A stretch of DNA of 64,000 nt from Nocardiopsis flavescens (GCF_900141985.1 NZ_FQZK01000007.1:208277-272276); one strand, 5' to 3'. Positions 26,876 through 35,776 are shown, numbered from the stretch's first letter. Notes: generated by a model from the sequence alone, not told the origin. Numbers and translations are program-made.

Positions 26876-27937
26876 TCAGACCCCGTAGCGCTCGGGTTTC
26901 GCACTGCGCGCCATGAAGGCGACGAGTGCCTCGGCCGGGCTCAGGTCGTGGTGCATCATCTTGACGACGGCCTCGGTGATCGGCAGGTCGACCCCGCGGG
27001 CCCATCCGAGCTGGAGGACCGACTCGGAGGACTTGACGCCCTCGGCGGTCTGCCGGGTCTCGGCGATGACCTGCTCCAGGGTCTTGCCCTTGCCCAGTTT
27101 CTCACCGAAGGTCCGGTTCCGCGACAGCGGCGAGGAGCATGTCGCGACCAGGTCGCCCATGCCGGCGAGGCCGGACAGGGTGTGCTCGTCGGCGCCCAGG
27201 GCCACCGCCAGGCGGGTGGTCTCGGCCAGGCCCCGGGTGATGAGCGAGGCCTTGGTGTTGTCGCCGAAGCCCATGCCCTCGGCCACGCCCACCGCCAGCG
27301 CGATGACGTTCTTCATCGCGCCGCCGATCTCCACGCCCACCAGGTCCGCGCTGGTGTAGGGGCGGAAGTAGGGGGCCTTGAACAGCGCCTGGAGGCGGAC
27401 GGCCGTCTCCTCGTGCGGGCAGGCGACCACGGCGGTGGCGGGCTGGCGCTCCGCGATCTCCCGGGCCAGGTTGGGGCCCGAGACCACGGCGATGCGCTCG
27501 GCGGGCAGCTCCAGCACCTCGGCGATGATCTGCGAGGCCGTCAGGTGGGTGCCCAGCTCCACGCCCTTCATGAGGCTGACGACCACCGCGTCCTCCCGCA
27601 GGTGGCCGCGCCAGCGCGCCAGGTTCTCGCGCAGCGACTGGGTGGGCACCGCCAGCACCGCGACGTCGGCCCCGGCCAGCGCCTCGGCGGCGTCGGCGGT
27701 GGCGGTGAGCCGCGGGTTGAGGGCGATCCCCGGCAGGTAGTCGGGGTTCTCGGAGGTCCGGTTGACGGCGTCGGCCACCTCGGCCCGCCGCCCCCACAGG
27801 ACGACCTCCGCGGCGGGGGCCGCCGGGTCCTGGGCGCGCACGTGGTCGGCGGCGTCCGCGACGACGTTCGCGAACACGGTGCCCCACGAGCCCGAGCCCA
27901 GGACGGCGATCCGCGCGCCGCTGCCCGGGGCCCTCAC
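26876..27937 (-). CDS. gpsA: Glycerol-3-phosphate dehydrogenase [NAD(P)+]
   Basis: Makes sn-glycerol-3-phosphate for phospholipid synthesis. The protein is 353 aa. The N-terminal dinucleotide site is VLGSGSWGTVFANVVAD. SLMKGVE, VSGPNLAREI and the catalytic-Lys helix GGAMKNVIALAVGVAEGMG follow, then LSGLAGMGDLVATCSS and SRNRTFG. The GTG start at 27937 overlaps the plsC TGA by 4 nt. The coupling makes sense because PlsC uses the acylated G3P downstream. About 20 extra residues after strand 1 (DHVRAQDPAAPAAEV) form an Ala/Pro insertion. Confidence 0.96.
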   Translation of the reverse strand: MRAPGSGARIAVLGSGSWGTVFANVVADAADHVRAQDPAAPAAEVVLWGRRAEVADAVNRTSENPDYLPGIALNPRLTATADAAEALAGADVAVLAVPTQSLRENLARWRGHLREDAVVVSLMKGVELGTHLTASQIIAEVLELPAERIAVVSGPNLAREIAERQPATAVVACPHEETAVRLQALFKAPYFRPYTSADLVGVEIGGAMKNVIALAVGVAEGMGFGDNTKASLITRGLAETTRLAVALGADEHTLSGLAGMGDLVATCSSPLSRNRTFGEKLGKGKTLEQVIAETRQTAEGVKSSESVLQLGWARGVDLPITEAVVKMMHHDLSPAEALVAFMARSAKPERYGV

Positions 27938-28734
27938 TCCGCCGCGCCCGTGGCCGTACCGTCGCCCTCGCCGGCCGCCGGGCCCTCGTCCCGGGCGGCC
28001 CTGTCCAGCCGCGCGCGCTTGAGGTCGTAGCGCACCGCGGGCGGCTGCTCGCCGCGGATCTTCGCCTGGAGGCCCGTGATGTCGTCCATGATCACCTCGG
28101 TGGCCTCCTTGAGGAGGGTCGACGTCAGCGGTTTGCCCCGGAACCGGTCCAGGTCCACCGGGGGCCCGGCCAGGAACTCCAGGCGCTTGCGCGGGAAGAG
28201 GCGGGGGCGCTTGGCGCCGTAGGGCAGGATGTGCTGCTCGCCCCAGTGGGCCACCGGGACGACGGGGACACCCGTGGTCAGGGCCAGCCGGGCGACGCCG
28301 GTCTTGGCGCTCATCGGCCACAGGCCGGGGTCCCGCGTGCAGGTGCCCTCGGGGTAGAAGATCACCGAGGAGCCGTCGCGGGTGAGCGCCAGCTCGGCCT
28401 CCTTGAGGGCCTTGACGGCGTCGGTGGTGCCGCGCTTGACCGGGATCTGGCCGGTGCTCTTGGCGACCGAGCGCACCACGGGGATCTTCATGACCCCGTC
28501 CTTCATGGTGAAGGTGGGCCAGCGGCGGGCCCCGATGTAGAGGAAGTGCGCCACCGTCAGCGGGTCGACCAGCGACAGGTGGTTGGTCGCGATGATCACG
28601 CCGTCCCGGGCCGGGACGTTCTCGGTGCCCTTCCAGTCGGGCTTGGTGACGAACCACAGGACGAAGCGGACGATCCGGGAGACGACCGCCTTCACCCACC
28701 GCGATTCTCGTTGCTTGGCCACGGGACTCCTCAT
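27934..28734 (-). CDS. plsC: 1-acylglycerol-3-phosphate O-acyltransferase (PlsC family)
   Basis: Lysophospholipid acyltransferase at the membrane. 266 aa from ATG 28734, which has GGGAG 7 nt upstream; a GTG at 28722 with AGGAG is an alternative (262 aa). The HX4D motif is NHLSLVDPL near residue 51 and the glycerol-phosphate-binding motif is FYPEGTCTRD. An N-terminal amphipathic/hydrophobic segment (VKAVVSRIVRFVLWFV) probably anchors it. The C-terminal ~35 residues are charged and disordered. The stop overlaps the gpsA start. Confidence 0.93.
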   Translation of the reverse strand: MRSPVAKQRESRWVKAVVSRIVRFVLWFVTKPDWKGTENVPARDGVIIATNHLSLVDPLTVAHFLYIGARRWPTFTMKDGVMKIPVVRSVAKSTGQIPVKRGTTDAVKALKEAELALTRDGSSVIFYPEGTCTRDPGLWPMSAKTGVARLALTTGVPVVPVAHWGEQHILPYGAKRPRLFPRKRLEFLAGPPVDLDRFRGKPLTSTLLKEATEVIMDDITGLQAKIRGEQPPAVRYDLKRARLDRAARDEGPAAGEGDGTATGAAE

Positions 28735-29013
28735 TCCATCGCTCCCGGGTCCCTACCGGACCCCGAAGCACAATCGGTTCAGTCTAGGACGTGTGCCGCA
28801 GGTACTCGCCCTGCTCCACGGCGCCCCGGCACGCCTTCGCCGCGCCGTCCCGGGCCGGCGGCGCCCGCCCGGACCCCGGGCCGCGGCGCCGGGCGACGCG
28901 TCCGCGCCGGACCGCCCGCGGACGCGGTCCGGCGCGGTTCGCCCGTGCCGCGCGGCTGCCGAGGCCCTACCCTCGTCACTGTCGCGGCCGTACGAACGTC
29001 CCGGGGGGAGAAC

Positions 29014-29700
29014 GTGACCGGCGTCGGAGAGCGGGAGGGGTCCGCGGGCCCCGGAGTGCGCTGGTCCCTGGTCGTCCCAGTCAAGCACCTCGGGCTCGCC
29101 AAGTCGCGCCTGGCCCCGGCCCTGGGGCCGCGCCGGGCGGAGCTGGCCCTGGCGTTCGCCTGCGACACCGTGGCGGCGGCGCTGGCCTGCCCGGCCGTCG
29201 CGGCGGTGTTCGCGGTCACCGACGACCCGCGTGCGGGCGCCGGGCTGGCGGCCCTGGGGGCGGTGGTGGTGACCGGGGAGCCGGGCACCGGCCTCAACCC
29301 GGCGCTGGAGCACGGGGCGCGCGCGGCCCGGCTGACGGCGCCGGCGGCGGGCGTGTGCGCGCTGTCGGCGGACCTGCCCGCGCTGCGACCTCGGGAGCTG
29401 GGCCGGGTGCTGGAGGCCGCGGCCGGGTACGGCCGGTCGTTCCTGGCCGACGCCCCCGGGGTGGGGACGACCCTGTACGCGGCGGCGCCGGGCCACGCGT
29501 TCTCCCCCGCGTTCGAGGGGGCCTCGCGCGCGCGGCACCTGGCCTCGGGGGCGCGGGAGCTGCTGCTCCCGGACGCGGAGTCGGTGCGCCGCGACGTGGA
29601 CACCCCCGCGGACATGGCAGCGGCGCTGGAGCTGGGCGTGGGCCCCCGCACCCGGGAAGCGGCCGCCGTCCTGCTCCAGCCGGGCCCTCCGGCCCCCTGA
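29014..29700 (+). CDS. cofC: Phosphoenolpyruvate/2-phospho-L-lactate guanylyltransferase (CofC/FbiD)
   Basis: Guanylylates 2-phospholactate or PEP in coenzyme F420 synthesis. 228 aa. The nucleotidyltransferase start WSLVVPVKHLGLAKSRLAP is highly characteristic. LSADLPALRP carries the metal-binding Asp, and GVGTTLYAA is the family's DGxGTT-like region. GTG 29014 lies after a G-rich ribosome-binding site. It is divergent from plsC. No other F420 gene (fbiA/B/C) is in the window. The sequence is very Ala/Gly-rich but intact. Confidence 0.88.
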   Translation: MTGVGEREGSAGPGVRWSLVVPVKHLGLAKSRLAPALGPRRAELALAFACDTVAAALACPAVAAVFAVTDDPRAGAGLAALGAVVVTGEPGTGLNPALEHGARAARLTAPAAGVCALSADLPALRPRELGRVLEAAAGYGRSFLADAPGVGTTLYAAAPGHAFSPAFEGASRARHLASGARELLLPDAESVRRDVDTPADMAAALELGVGPRTREAAAVLLQPGPPAP

Positions 29701-29775
29701 GGGCCCCTGCGGACGCCTCACCGGTCCGCGCCAGGTCCCGCCTGGGGTGCCGCGCGCGGCACGGCCCGGACATGC

Positions 29776-29806
29776 CTCCGCCCGGGTCCGTCGGACCCGG
29801 GCGGAG
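29776..29806. terminator. Terminator between cofC and hup
   Basis: 31-nt inverted repeat with 14-15-bp perfect arms between converging genes. No T-run. Confidence 0.7.
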
Positions 29807-29834
29807 TGCGGTCACGGTCTCCTGTGAGCCGTGC

Positions 29835-30116
29835 CTACTTCTTGTCCCCGTTGACGAGCGCCTTGAAGTCGGCGCCGGCGCGGAACTTCGGAACGAAGCT
29901 CGCGGGAACGTCGATGGTGGCGCCGGTGGCGGGGTTGCGAGCGGTGCGCGCGGCACGCTCCGCCTTCTCGAAAACACCGAAGCCGGTGATGGCGACCTTG
30001 TCGCCCGACGCCACGGTGGCCTGAATGGTCTCAAGCACAGCGTTGACCGCTTCGGTCGCGGTCTTCTTGTCTCCGAGTCGGTCGGAGATCGCGTCGATCA
30101 GGTCACGCTTGTTCAT
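29835..30116 (-). CDS. hup: HU-family nucleoid protein (HupA type)
   Basis: 93-aa DNA-binding, DNA-bending dimer. It starts MNKRDLIDAISDRLGDKKTA and contains VAITGFGVFEKAERAARTARNP and the FVPKFRAG arm motif. There is no Lys/Ala-rich C-terminal extension, so it is the short HupA type rather than HupS. ATG 30116 has GGAGG upstream. An ATG 15 codons earlier is rejected because the family begins at MNK. Confidence 0.96.
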   Translation of the reverse strand: MNKRDLIDAISDRLGDKKTATEAVNAVLETIQATVASGDKVAITGFGVFEKAERAARTARNPATGATIDVPASFVPKFRAGADFKALVNGDKK

Positions 30117-30468
30117 AAGGTTCCTCCGGTTCCCCCTTGCTCGCACGAAATTAGGGGACACAGAGGCCCTTGCACAAATACAAACGCCTGCGGTTAGGGC
30201 GTGTCGGGCCCGGTCCCACCTGCACCGTCACTCTCCGGGACGGGTCTACTGCACCATCGGAGCCACCGCAGAGGGTCCCATTTGCCCCCCTCTGTGATCC
30301 TCAAATGCCTATGTATAACCGGATTCCGGGCGAGCGGTGGACCCCGTTCACGGATACCGGAAGTGCCGCCGTTCGGTCACACCAAGTAAAGGTAAAATAT
30401 TTGGGGGCCGACGGGTGCGCTGCATCACACAGCCCCGTCGACCCCCGTCCCGTAAGGGGTTCACGACC
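30117..30468. other. Intergenic region leuD / hup
   Basis: 352 bp with no gene. It holds the hup promoter, an imperfect CAGAGGG/CCCTCTG repeat (30269-30294) and an AT-rich patch at about 30384-30403 that stands out in this GC-rich DNA. The role of the patch is unknown. Confidence 0.45.
30148..30177 (-). promoter_or_regulatory. Candidate hup promoter
   Basis: On the minus strand, TTGTGC (30177-30172), 18-nt spacer, TAATTT (30153-30148). The start codon is about 32 nt further downstream, with a GGAGG in between. Confidence 0.55.
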
Positions 30469-31062
30469 CTAGAGGGTCACCGGCGCCCACGGCTTCCGGT
30501 GCTTCTCGAACTCCGTGATCGCGTCCGTGTGACGCAGAGTCAGCCCGATGTCGTCCAGGCCCTCCATGAGCCGCCAGCGGGTGTAGTCGTCCAGTTCGAA
30601 CGGCTCCCGCACGCCCGCCCCGGGAGCGCGCACCTCGCGCTGCACGAGGTCCACGGTGATCTCGGTGTCCGGGTCGGCCTCGACGGCCTTCCACAGCCGC
30701 TCGACGACCTCCTGGGGCAGCAGCACGGTCAGCAGGCCGCCCTTGAGGGAGTTGCCGCGGAAGATGTCGGCGAACCGGGGGGACAGCACGGCCTTGAAGC
30801 CGTAGTCCTGAAGCGCCCAGACGGCGTGCTCGCGGGACGAGCCGGTGCCGAAGTCGGGTCCGGCCACCAGCACGGTCGCGCCCCGGTGCTCGGGCCGGTT
30901 GAGGACGAAGTCGGGGTCCTCGCGCCACTGGGCGAACAGGCCGTCCTCGAACCCGTTGCGGCTGACCCGCTTGAGGTACACGGCGGGGATGATCTGGTCG
31001 GTGTCGACGTTGCTCGCGCGCAGCGGCACGGCCCGGCCGGTGTGGACGTGGAACTTCTCCAT
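30469..31062 (-). CDS. leuD: 3-isopropylmalate dehydratase small subunit
   Basis: Small subunit of isopropylmalate isomerase in leucine synthesis. 197 aa, with the N-terminal [37 protein letters not shown] and [12 protein letters not shown] motifs of the swivel domain. ATG 31062 follows an AGGAGG. It lies 32 bp after leuC in the same operon. Confidence 0.96.
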   Translation of the reverse strand: MEKFHVHTGRAVPLRASNVDTDQIIPAVYLKRVSRNGFEDGLFAQWREDPDFVLNRPEHRGATVLVAGPDFGTGSSREHAVWALQDYGFKAVLSPRFADIFRGNSLKGGLLTVLLPQEVVERLWKAVEADPDTEITVDLVQREVRAPGAGVREPFELDDYTRWRLMEGLDDIGLTLRHTDAITEFEKHRKPWAPVTL

Positions 31063-31094
31063 GGCAGGTCTCCTCCTGTCGTGGTCGGGCTCGG

Positions 31095-32492
31095 CTACAG
31101 GTCGGCGGGCGAGGACAGCGTGCCGCGCACCGCGGTGGCGGCGGCGACCTGCGGCGACACCAGGTGGGTGCGGCCGCCCTTGCCCTGGCGCCCCTCGAAG
31201 TTGCGGTTGGAGGTGGAGGCGCTGCGCTCGCCGGGGGCGAGCTGGTCGGGGTTCATGCCCAGGCACATCGAGCAGCCCGCCTCGCGCCACTCGGCGCCGG
31301 CCTCCTCGAAGACCGCGCCCAGGCCCTCGGCGTTGGCCTGCTCCTTGACCCGCATGGAGCCGGGGACGACCAGCATGCGGACGCCGTCGGCGACCCTGCG
31401 GCCCCGGATGATCTCGGCGGCGGTGCGCAGGTCCTCGATGCGCCCGTTGGTGCACGAGCCCAGGAAGACGGTGTCCACCCTGACCTCGCGCATCGGCGTC
31501 CCGGCCTCCAGGTCCATGTAGGCCAGGGCCTTCTCCGCGGCGGCGCGCTCGGAGGGGTCCTCGTAGGAGGCGGGGTCGGGGACCTCGCCGTGCAGGGGCA
31601 CGCCCTGGCCGGGGTTGGTGCCCCAGGTGACGAACGGGCTGAGCTCGTCGGCGTCCAGCACGACCTCGGCGTCGAAGACGGCGCCCTCGTCGGTGCGCAG
31701 GGTCTTCCAGTACTCGACGGCCGCGTCGAAGTCCGCGCCCTGCGGGGCGTGCGGGCGCCCCTCGATGTAGTCGAACGTGGTCTGGTCGGGGGCGATCATC
31801 CCGGCCCGGGCCCCGGCCTCGATGGACATGTTGCACACGGTCATCCGCGCCTCCATCGAGAGCGCCTCGATGGCCTCGCCCCGGTACTCCAGGACGTAGC
31901 CCTGGCCGCCGCCGGTGCCGATCTTCGCGATGACGGCCAGGATGATGTCCTTGGCGGACACACCCGGCCGGAGCGTTCCGTCGACCGTGACGGCCATGGT
32001 CTTGAAGGGGGCCATCGGCAGGGTCTGGGTGGCCAGCACGTGCTCGACCTGGCTGGTGCCGATGCCGAAGGCCAGCGCGCCGAACGCGCCGTGGGTGCTG
32101 GTGTGGCTGTCGCCGCAGACCACGGTCATGCCGGGCTGGGTCAGGCCGAGCTGGGGGCCGACCACGTGCACGACGCCCTGCTCGATGTCGCCCATGGGGT
32201 GCAGGCGGACCCCGAAGTCGGAGCAGTTCTTGCGCAGCGTCTCGACCTGCTTGCGGGAGACCGGGTCCGCGATGGGGGCCAGCAGGTCCAGGGTCGGGAC
32301 GTTGTGGTCCTCGGTGGCGATGGTCAGGTCCGGGCGGCGCACCGGGCGGCCGGCCAGCCGCAGGCCCTCGAAGGCCTGGGGGCTGGTCACCTCGTGCACG
32401 AGGTGGAGATCGATGTAGAGCAGGTCCGGCTCGCCCTCGGCACGCCGGACGACGTGCTCCTCCCAGACCTTCTCGGCCATCGTGCGTGCCAT
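31095..32492 (-). CDS. leuC: 3-isopropylmalate dehydratase large subunit
   Basis: Aconitase-fold [4Fe-4S] subunit that isomerises 2- to 3-isopropylmalate. 465 aa. Motifs are [20 protein letters not shown], the first cluster Cys in FLGSCTNGR and the other two in [14 protein letters not shown] 32492 ([15 protein letters not shown]) was chosen over an in-frame ATG 25 codons upstream that lies in the regulatory region. It is divergent from the IclR-type regulator, and the shared operator suggests repression by it. Confidence 0.96.
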   Translation of the reverse strand: MARTMAEKVWEEHVVRRAEGEPDLLYIDLHLVHEVTSPQAFEGLRLAGRPVRRPDLTIATEDHNVPTLDLLAPIADPVSRKQVETLRKNCSDFGVRLHPMGDIEQGVVHVVGPQLGLTQPGMTVVCGDSHTSTHGAFGALAFGIGTSQVEHVLATQTLPMAPFKTMAVTVDGTLRPGVSAKDIILAVIAKIGTGGGQGYVLEYRGEAIEALSMEARMTVCNMSIEAGARAGMIAPDQTTFDYIEGRPHAPQGADFDAAVEYWKTLRTDEGAVFDAEVVLDADELSPFVTWGTNPGQGVPLHGEVPDPASYEDPSERAAAEKALAYMDLEAGTPMREVRVDTVFLGSCTNGRIEDLRTAAEIIRGRRVADGVRMLVVPGSMRVKEQANAEGLGAVFEEAGAEWREAGCSMCLGMNPDQLAPGERSASTSNRNFEGRQGKGGRTHLVSPQVAAATAVRGTLSSPADL

Positions 32493-32535
32493 GGGCGATC
32501 GCCTCTCTCGTTCGTGCCGTTGCGCGGACTCTGAC

Positions 32536-32564
32536 TTGCATTCCATATTTCGAGACGGCAATAT
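32536..32564 (+). promoter_or_regulatory. ndgR promoter overlapping an inverted-repeat operator
   Basis: TTGCAT (32536-32541), 17-nt spacer, CAATAT (32559-32564), placing +1 at the ATG at 32571 (leaderless). The inverted repeat ATATTTC-N6-GCAATAT (32545-32564, one mismatch) covers the spacer and -10 and lies in the leuC upstream region. This fits autoregulation plus leuCD control by NdgR. Confidence 0.6.
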
Positions 32565-32570
32565 CAAGTC

Positions 32571-33302
32571 ATGGACAACTCTAGCTCATCCAGCGGCGTC
32601 GGAGTACTCGACAAGACGATGTCCGTCCTGGACGCCCTGGAATCGGGACCGGCCTCCCTGGCCCAGCTGGTGCAGATCACCGGGCTGGCCCGGCCCACGG
32701 CCCACCGGCTGGCCGTCGCCCTGGAGCGGCACCGCATGGTCACCCGGGACAGCCAGGGGCGCTTCGTGCTGGGTCCGCGCCTGGGCGAGCTGTCGATCGC
32801 GACCGGGGAGGACCGCCTGCTGGCGGTGGCCTCCCCCGTGCTGGTACAGCTGCGCGACCTCACCGGGGAGAGCGCCCAGCTGTACCGCCGCCAGGGCGAC
32901 GTGCGCGTGTGCGTGGCCGCCTCCGAGCGCACCAGCGGCCTGCGCGACACCGTTCCGGTCGGCAGCGAGCTGCCCATGAACGCGGGGTCGGCGGCACAGG
33001 TCCTGCTGGCCTGGGAGGACCCGGACCGCATCCGCCGCTCCCTGGTGGGCGCGCGCTTCACCGCCGCCAGCCTGGCCCAGGTCCGCCGCCGGCGCTGGGC
33101 CCAGAGCGTGGCCGAGCGCGAGCAGGGCGTCGCCTCGGTGTCGGCGCCGGTGTCCGGTCCGGGAGGCCGCGTCATCGCCGCCGTGTCGGTGTCGGGTCCG
33201 ATAGAGCGGCTGACCCGCTCCCCGGGGCGCATGCACTCCCAGGCGATCCTGTCCGCGGCCGAGAAGATCAGCGAGTCCCTGCACAGCGTCGAGGGCCACT
33301 GA
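32571..33302 (+). CDS. ndgR: IclR-family regulator of amino acid biosynthesis (NdgR/AreB type)
   Basis: 243 aa. An N-terminal winged helix-turn-helix (about 12-75, with [20 protein letters not shown]) is followed by the IclR effector domain. Divergent pairing with leuCD is the signature of the actinobacterial NdgR/AreB group, which controls leucine and other amino acid genes in Streptomyces. The effector is not visible from sequence. There is no Shine-Dalgarno ahead of the ATG; a promoter is positioned so the transcript starts at the ATG. Confidence 0.9.
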   Translation: MDNSSSSSGVGVLDKTMSVLDALESGPASLAQLVQITGLARPTAHRLAVALERHRMVTRDSQGRFVLGPRLGELSIATGEDRLLAVASPVLVQLRDLTGESAQLYRRQGDVRVCVAASERTSGLRDTVPVGSELPMNAGSAAQVLLAWEDPDRIRRSLVGARFTAASLAQVRRRRWAQSVAEREQGVASVSAPVSGPGGRVIAAVSVSGPIERLTRSPGRMHSQAILSAAEKISESLHSVEGH

Positions 33303-33319
33303 CCGCGCCGTCCCGTCCG

Positions 33320-33348
33320 TGGACTCCCGCCGGCGCCCTGCCTAACAT
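33320..33348 (+). promoter_or_regulatory. Candidate promoter for a leaderless hydrolase/SDR mRNA
   Basis: TGGACT (33320-33325), 17-nt spacer, TAACAT (33343-33348), and 6 nt to the ATG at 33355. Confidence 0.45.
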
Positions 33349-33354
33349 GGCGGG

Positions 33355-35139
33355 ATGCCCCATGAGAAGGCGGCCGGGGACACCGGCCACGGCGGCGCGG
33401 GGAACGCGGCCGCCGACTCCGGCCCGCCGGGCCGGGGACACCGGTACGTCACCGCCCCGGACGGCCAGCGCCTCGCCGTGCGCACCGCCGGCCCCGCCGA
33501 CCGGCCCGTCCTGCTGCTCGTCCACGGCTACCCCGACAACTCCTCGGTCTGGGACGCCCTCATAGGGGAGCTGGCGGGCGAGTACCGGATCGCCGCCTAC
33601 GACGTGCGCGGCGCCGGGCGGTCCACCGCCCCCGACGACCGCTCCGGCTACCGGATGGACGTGCTCGCCGCCGACCTGGTCGCCGTCGCCGACGCGGTGG
33701 CCCCGGACCGGCCGGTCCACCTGGTGGGCCACGACTGGGGGTCCATCCAGGGCTGGCACGCCGTCACCGAGCCCCGGTACGCGGACCGGTTCGCCTCCTT
33801 CACCTCCGTCTCCGGCCCGAGCCTGGACCACGCCGGGCACTGGTTCCGCTCGGCTCCCGACGGCGCGCGCCGCGTCCTGCGCCAGGCGGGGCGCTCCGGC
33901 TACATCGGCTTCTTCCACACCCCGCTCGTCCCGGAGCTGCTCTGGCTGACCGGCCTGGGCGGACTGGCCCTGGCCGGGACGGAGCGCCTCGGCGGCGGCC
34001 CGGTGCGCCCGGCCCGCCGCACCACCCGCGACTACGTCAACGGTCTGGCCCTGTACCGGGCCAACACGGGCTCCCGGCTCTCCCGCCCGGCCGAGCGCCG
34101 CACCGCGGTCCCGGTCCAGGTGCTGGCGCCCACACGCGACCCGTTCATGGTCGAGCAGCTCCAGTCCAACGCCGGGCGCTGGGTCGACGACCTGCGCTTC
34201 CACCGCTTCCACGGCGGGCACTGGTCGCTGCGCTCGCGCCCCGGCGCGGTCGCCGGCCGGCTGCGCGCGTTCGTCGGGGAGGTGGAGTCGGGGACCCCGC
34301 GCCGCCCCGCCGCCCGGCGCGGCGGCGGCGCCTTCTCCGGCCAGCTCGCGGTGGTCACCGGCGCGGGCAGCGGTATCGGACGGGCGCTGTGCCTGGAACT
34401 GGCCGGGCGCGGGGCCCGGGTGGTCTCCGTGGACATCGACGGCCCGGCGGCCGAGGACACCGCGCGGCGGTGCTCCCTGCTCACCCCGGGCGCCGCCGCC
34501 CGCCGGGTGGACGTCGCCGACGCCCGCGCCGTGGACGGGCTCGCCTCCTGGGTGCGCGCGGAGTTCGGGGTGCCGGACCTGGTCGTCAACAACGCCGGGA
34601 TCGGCGCGGCCGGCCCCCTGACGGCCACTCCCCCGGAGGACGTGGACCGCCTGATCGACGTCAACCTGCGGGGCGTGGTCCACGGCTGCCGGGCCTTCGC
34701 CCCGATGATGGCCGGGGCCGGGGGCGGCGGCCGCATCCTCAACACCGCCTCGGTCGCCGCCTACCTCCCCTCGCGCGTCTACGGGGCGTACGCGGCCACC
34801 AAGGCGGCCGTGCTGTCGCTCAGCCTCTCCCTGCGCGGCGAACTCGCCCCTTCCGGCGTCGCCGTCACCGCCGTCTGCCCGGGCCTGGTCGACACCGGCA
34901 TCATCGGCTCCGCGCGCCTGTCCGCGCTCCCGCGGGCCGAGCGGACCCGGGAGCGCCTCGACCGGCTGAGCCGCCTGGGGGGCTGCCCGCCCGAGCGGGC
35001 GGCCCGCCGGATCGCCGACGCCGTGGCGGACGCCCCCGGCGTCCTGCCCGTCAACGCCGAGGCCCGCCTGGGGCTGTACCTGGCCCGGTTCTGCCCGGGG
35101 GCCGTCCGCGCCCTGGCCCGGGTCGGGCTCCCGTTCTGA
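33355..35139 (+). CDS. Bifunctional alpha/beta-hydrolase + short-chain dehydrogenase (EphD-like)
   Basis: 594 aa, two domains. Residues about 30-310 are an epoxide-hydrolase-like alpha/beta hydrolase: oxyanion motif LVHGYPDNSSVWD, nucleophile elbow VGHDWGSIQG with Asp as nucleophile, and a late FHGGHWSLR His region. Residues about 325-590 are a classical SDR: TGAGSGIGRA, NNAGIG and YGAYAATKAAV with catalytic Tyr-x3-Lys (the residues read YAATK). The fusion matches mycobacterial EphD, which acts on mycolic-acid-type lipids; no mycolate genes are seen here, so the substrate probably differs. No clear ribosome-binding site; possibly leaderless. Confidence 0.88.
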   Translation: MPHEKAAGDTGHGGAGNAAADSGPPGRGHRYVTAPDGQRLAVRTAGPADRPVLLLVHGYPDNSSVWDALIGELAGEYRIAAYDVRGAGRSTAPDDRSGYRMDVLAADLVAVADAVAPDRPVHLVGHDWGSIQGWHAVTEPRYADRFASFTSVSGPSLDHAGHWFRSAPDGARRVLRQAGRSGYIGFFHTPLVPELLWLTGLGGLALAGTERLGGGPVRPARRTTRDYVNGLALYRANTGSRLSRPAERRTAVPVQVLAPTRDPFMVEQLQSNAGRWVDDLRFHRFHGGHWSLRSRPGAVAGRLRAFVGEVESGTPRRPAARRGGGAFSGQLAVVTGAGSGIGRALCLELAGRGARVVSVDIDGPAAEDTARRCSLLTPGAAARRVDVADARAVDGLASWVRAEFGVPDLVVNNAGIGAAGPLTATPPEDVDRLIDVNLRGVVHGCRAFAPMMAGAGGGGRILNTASVAAYLPSRVYGAYAATKAAVLSLSLSLRGELAPSGVAVTAVCPGLVDTGIIGSARLSALPRAERTRERLDRLSRLGGCPPERAARRIADAVADAPGVLPVNAEARLGLYLARFCPGAVRALARVGLPF

Positions 35140-35285
35140 GCCGGTCTCCGGCCCGGGCCCGCCGACCGGAGGCGGGTCCGGGGGGAGCGGCCGGGAGGCC
35201 GTCACCGGGGCGGTGTCCCACGGGACCGGTCGCGGCGGGGAAAGAAAAGGGAGAGGCCCCGCCCTGGTGGGCGGGGCCTCTCCTG

Positions 35286-35361
35286 TGGTACCCCCGAGCG
35301 GATTCGAACCGCCGTTACCGCCTTGAGAGGGCGGCGTCCTAGGCCACTAGACGACGGGGGC
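35286..35361 (-). tRNA. tRNA-Glu (CTC)
   Basis: Minus-strand cloverleaf of 73 nt (35289-35361) plus an encoded CCA. The 7-bp acceptor is GCCCCCG/CGGGGGT, the anticodon loop CTCTCAA gives anticodon CTC, and the T-arm is GGTTCGAATCC. It is identical to the second copy at 35483-35558. Confidence 0.97.
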
Positions 35362-35482
35362 CTGAACATTCTCCCGTGCTGGCCGGTGCGAGCACCTGAC
35401 CCCACGATATCCGGTCGAACCGGACACCGACGACGAGCGTCGGCCAGAAAGAAGCCCCCCACGATGTGGGAGGCGCTCCCTG

Positions 35483-35558
35483 TGGTACCCCCGAGCGGAT
35501 TCGAACCGCCGTTACCGCCTTGAGAGGGCGGCGTCCTAGGCCACTAGACGACGGGGGC
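35483..35558 (-). tRNA. tRNA-Glu (CTC), second copy
   Basis: Identical in all 76 nt to the copy at 35286-35361, including the encoded CCA. The two copies repeat with a period of 197 bp; the intervening spacer is not repeated. Confidence 0.97.
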
Positions 35559-35609
35559 GCGTGCCGGGTCCCTCCGGACCCGAAAGCCCGCGCTCTCACG
35601 CGGACCGCG

Positions 35610-35681
35610 CTGGGGTACCAGGACTCGAACCTAGACTAACTGAACCAGAATCAGTCGTGCTGCCGATTACACCATACCCCA
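35610..35681 (-). tRNA. tRNA-Gln (CTG)
   Basis: 72-nt cloverleaf: acceptor TGGGGTA/TACCCCA, anticodon stem ACTGA/TCAGT with loop TTCTGGT (anticodon CTG), T-arm AGGTTCGAGTCCT. CCA is not encoded, unlike the two tRNA-Glu genes beside it. Confidence 0.96.
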
Positions 35682-35739
35682 GTGCTCTGGGAGGACCGGT
35701 CCGCTTTGCGCTTCCCTGTCCCCCTCGGCGACGTGGACA

Positions 35740-35769
35740 ACTCTAGCGGAGTTTCAGAGTGCTCGCGAA
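35740..35769 (-). promoter_or_regulatory. Candidate promoter of the tRNA cluster
   Basis: Minus-strand TTCGCG (35769-35764), 18-nt spacer, TAGAGT (35745-35740), about 58 nt ahead of tRNA-Gln. Confidence 0.35.
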
Positions 35770-35776
35770 CCGAATA

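Noticed and set aside
23685..27005. A 1106-codon minus-strand frame spanning EI24, ddl and the PLP enzyme
   Set aside because: Out of frame with the real genes, Arg/Gly-rich, and crosses a strong terminator.
35286..35558. The duplicated 76-bp units as a repeat array or CRISPR-like element
   Set aside because: They are two tRNA-Glu genes with full cloverleaf structure; there is no further copy.
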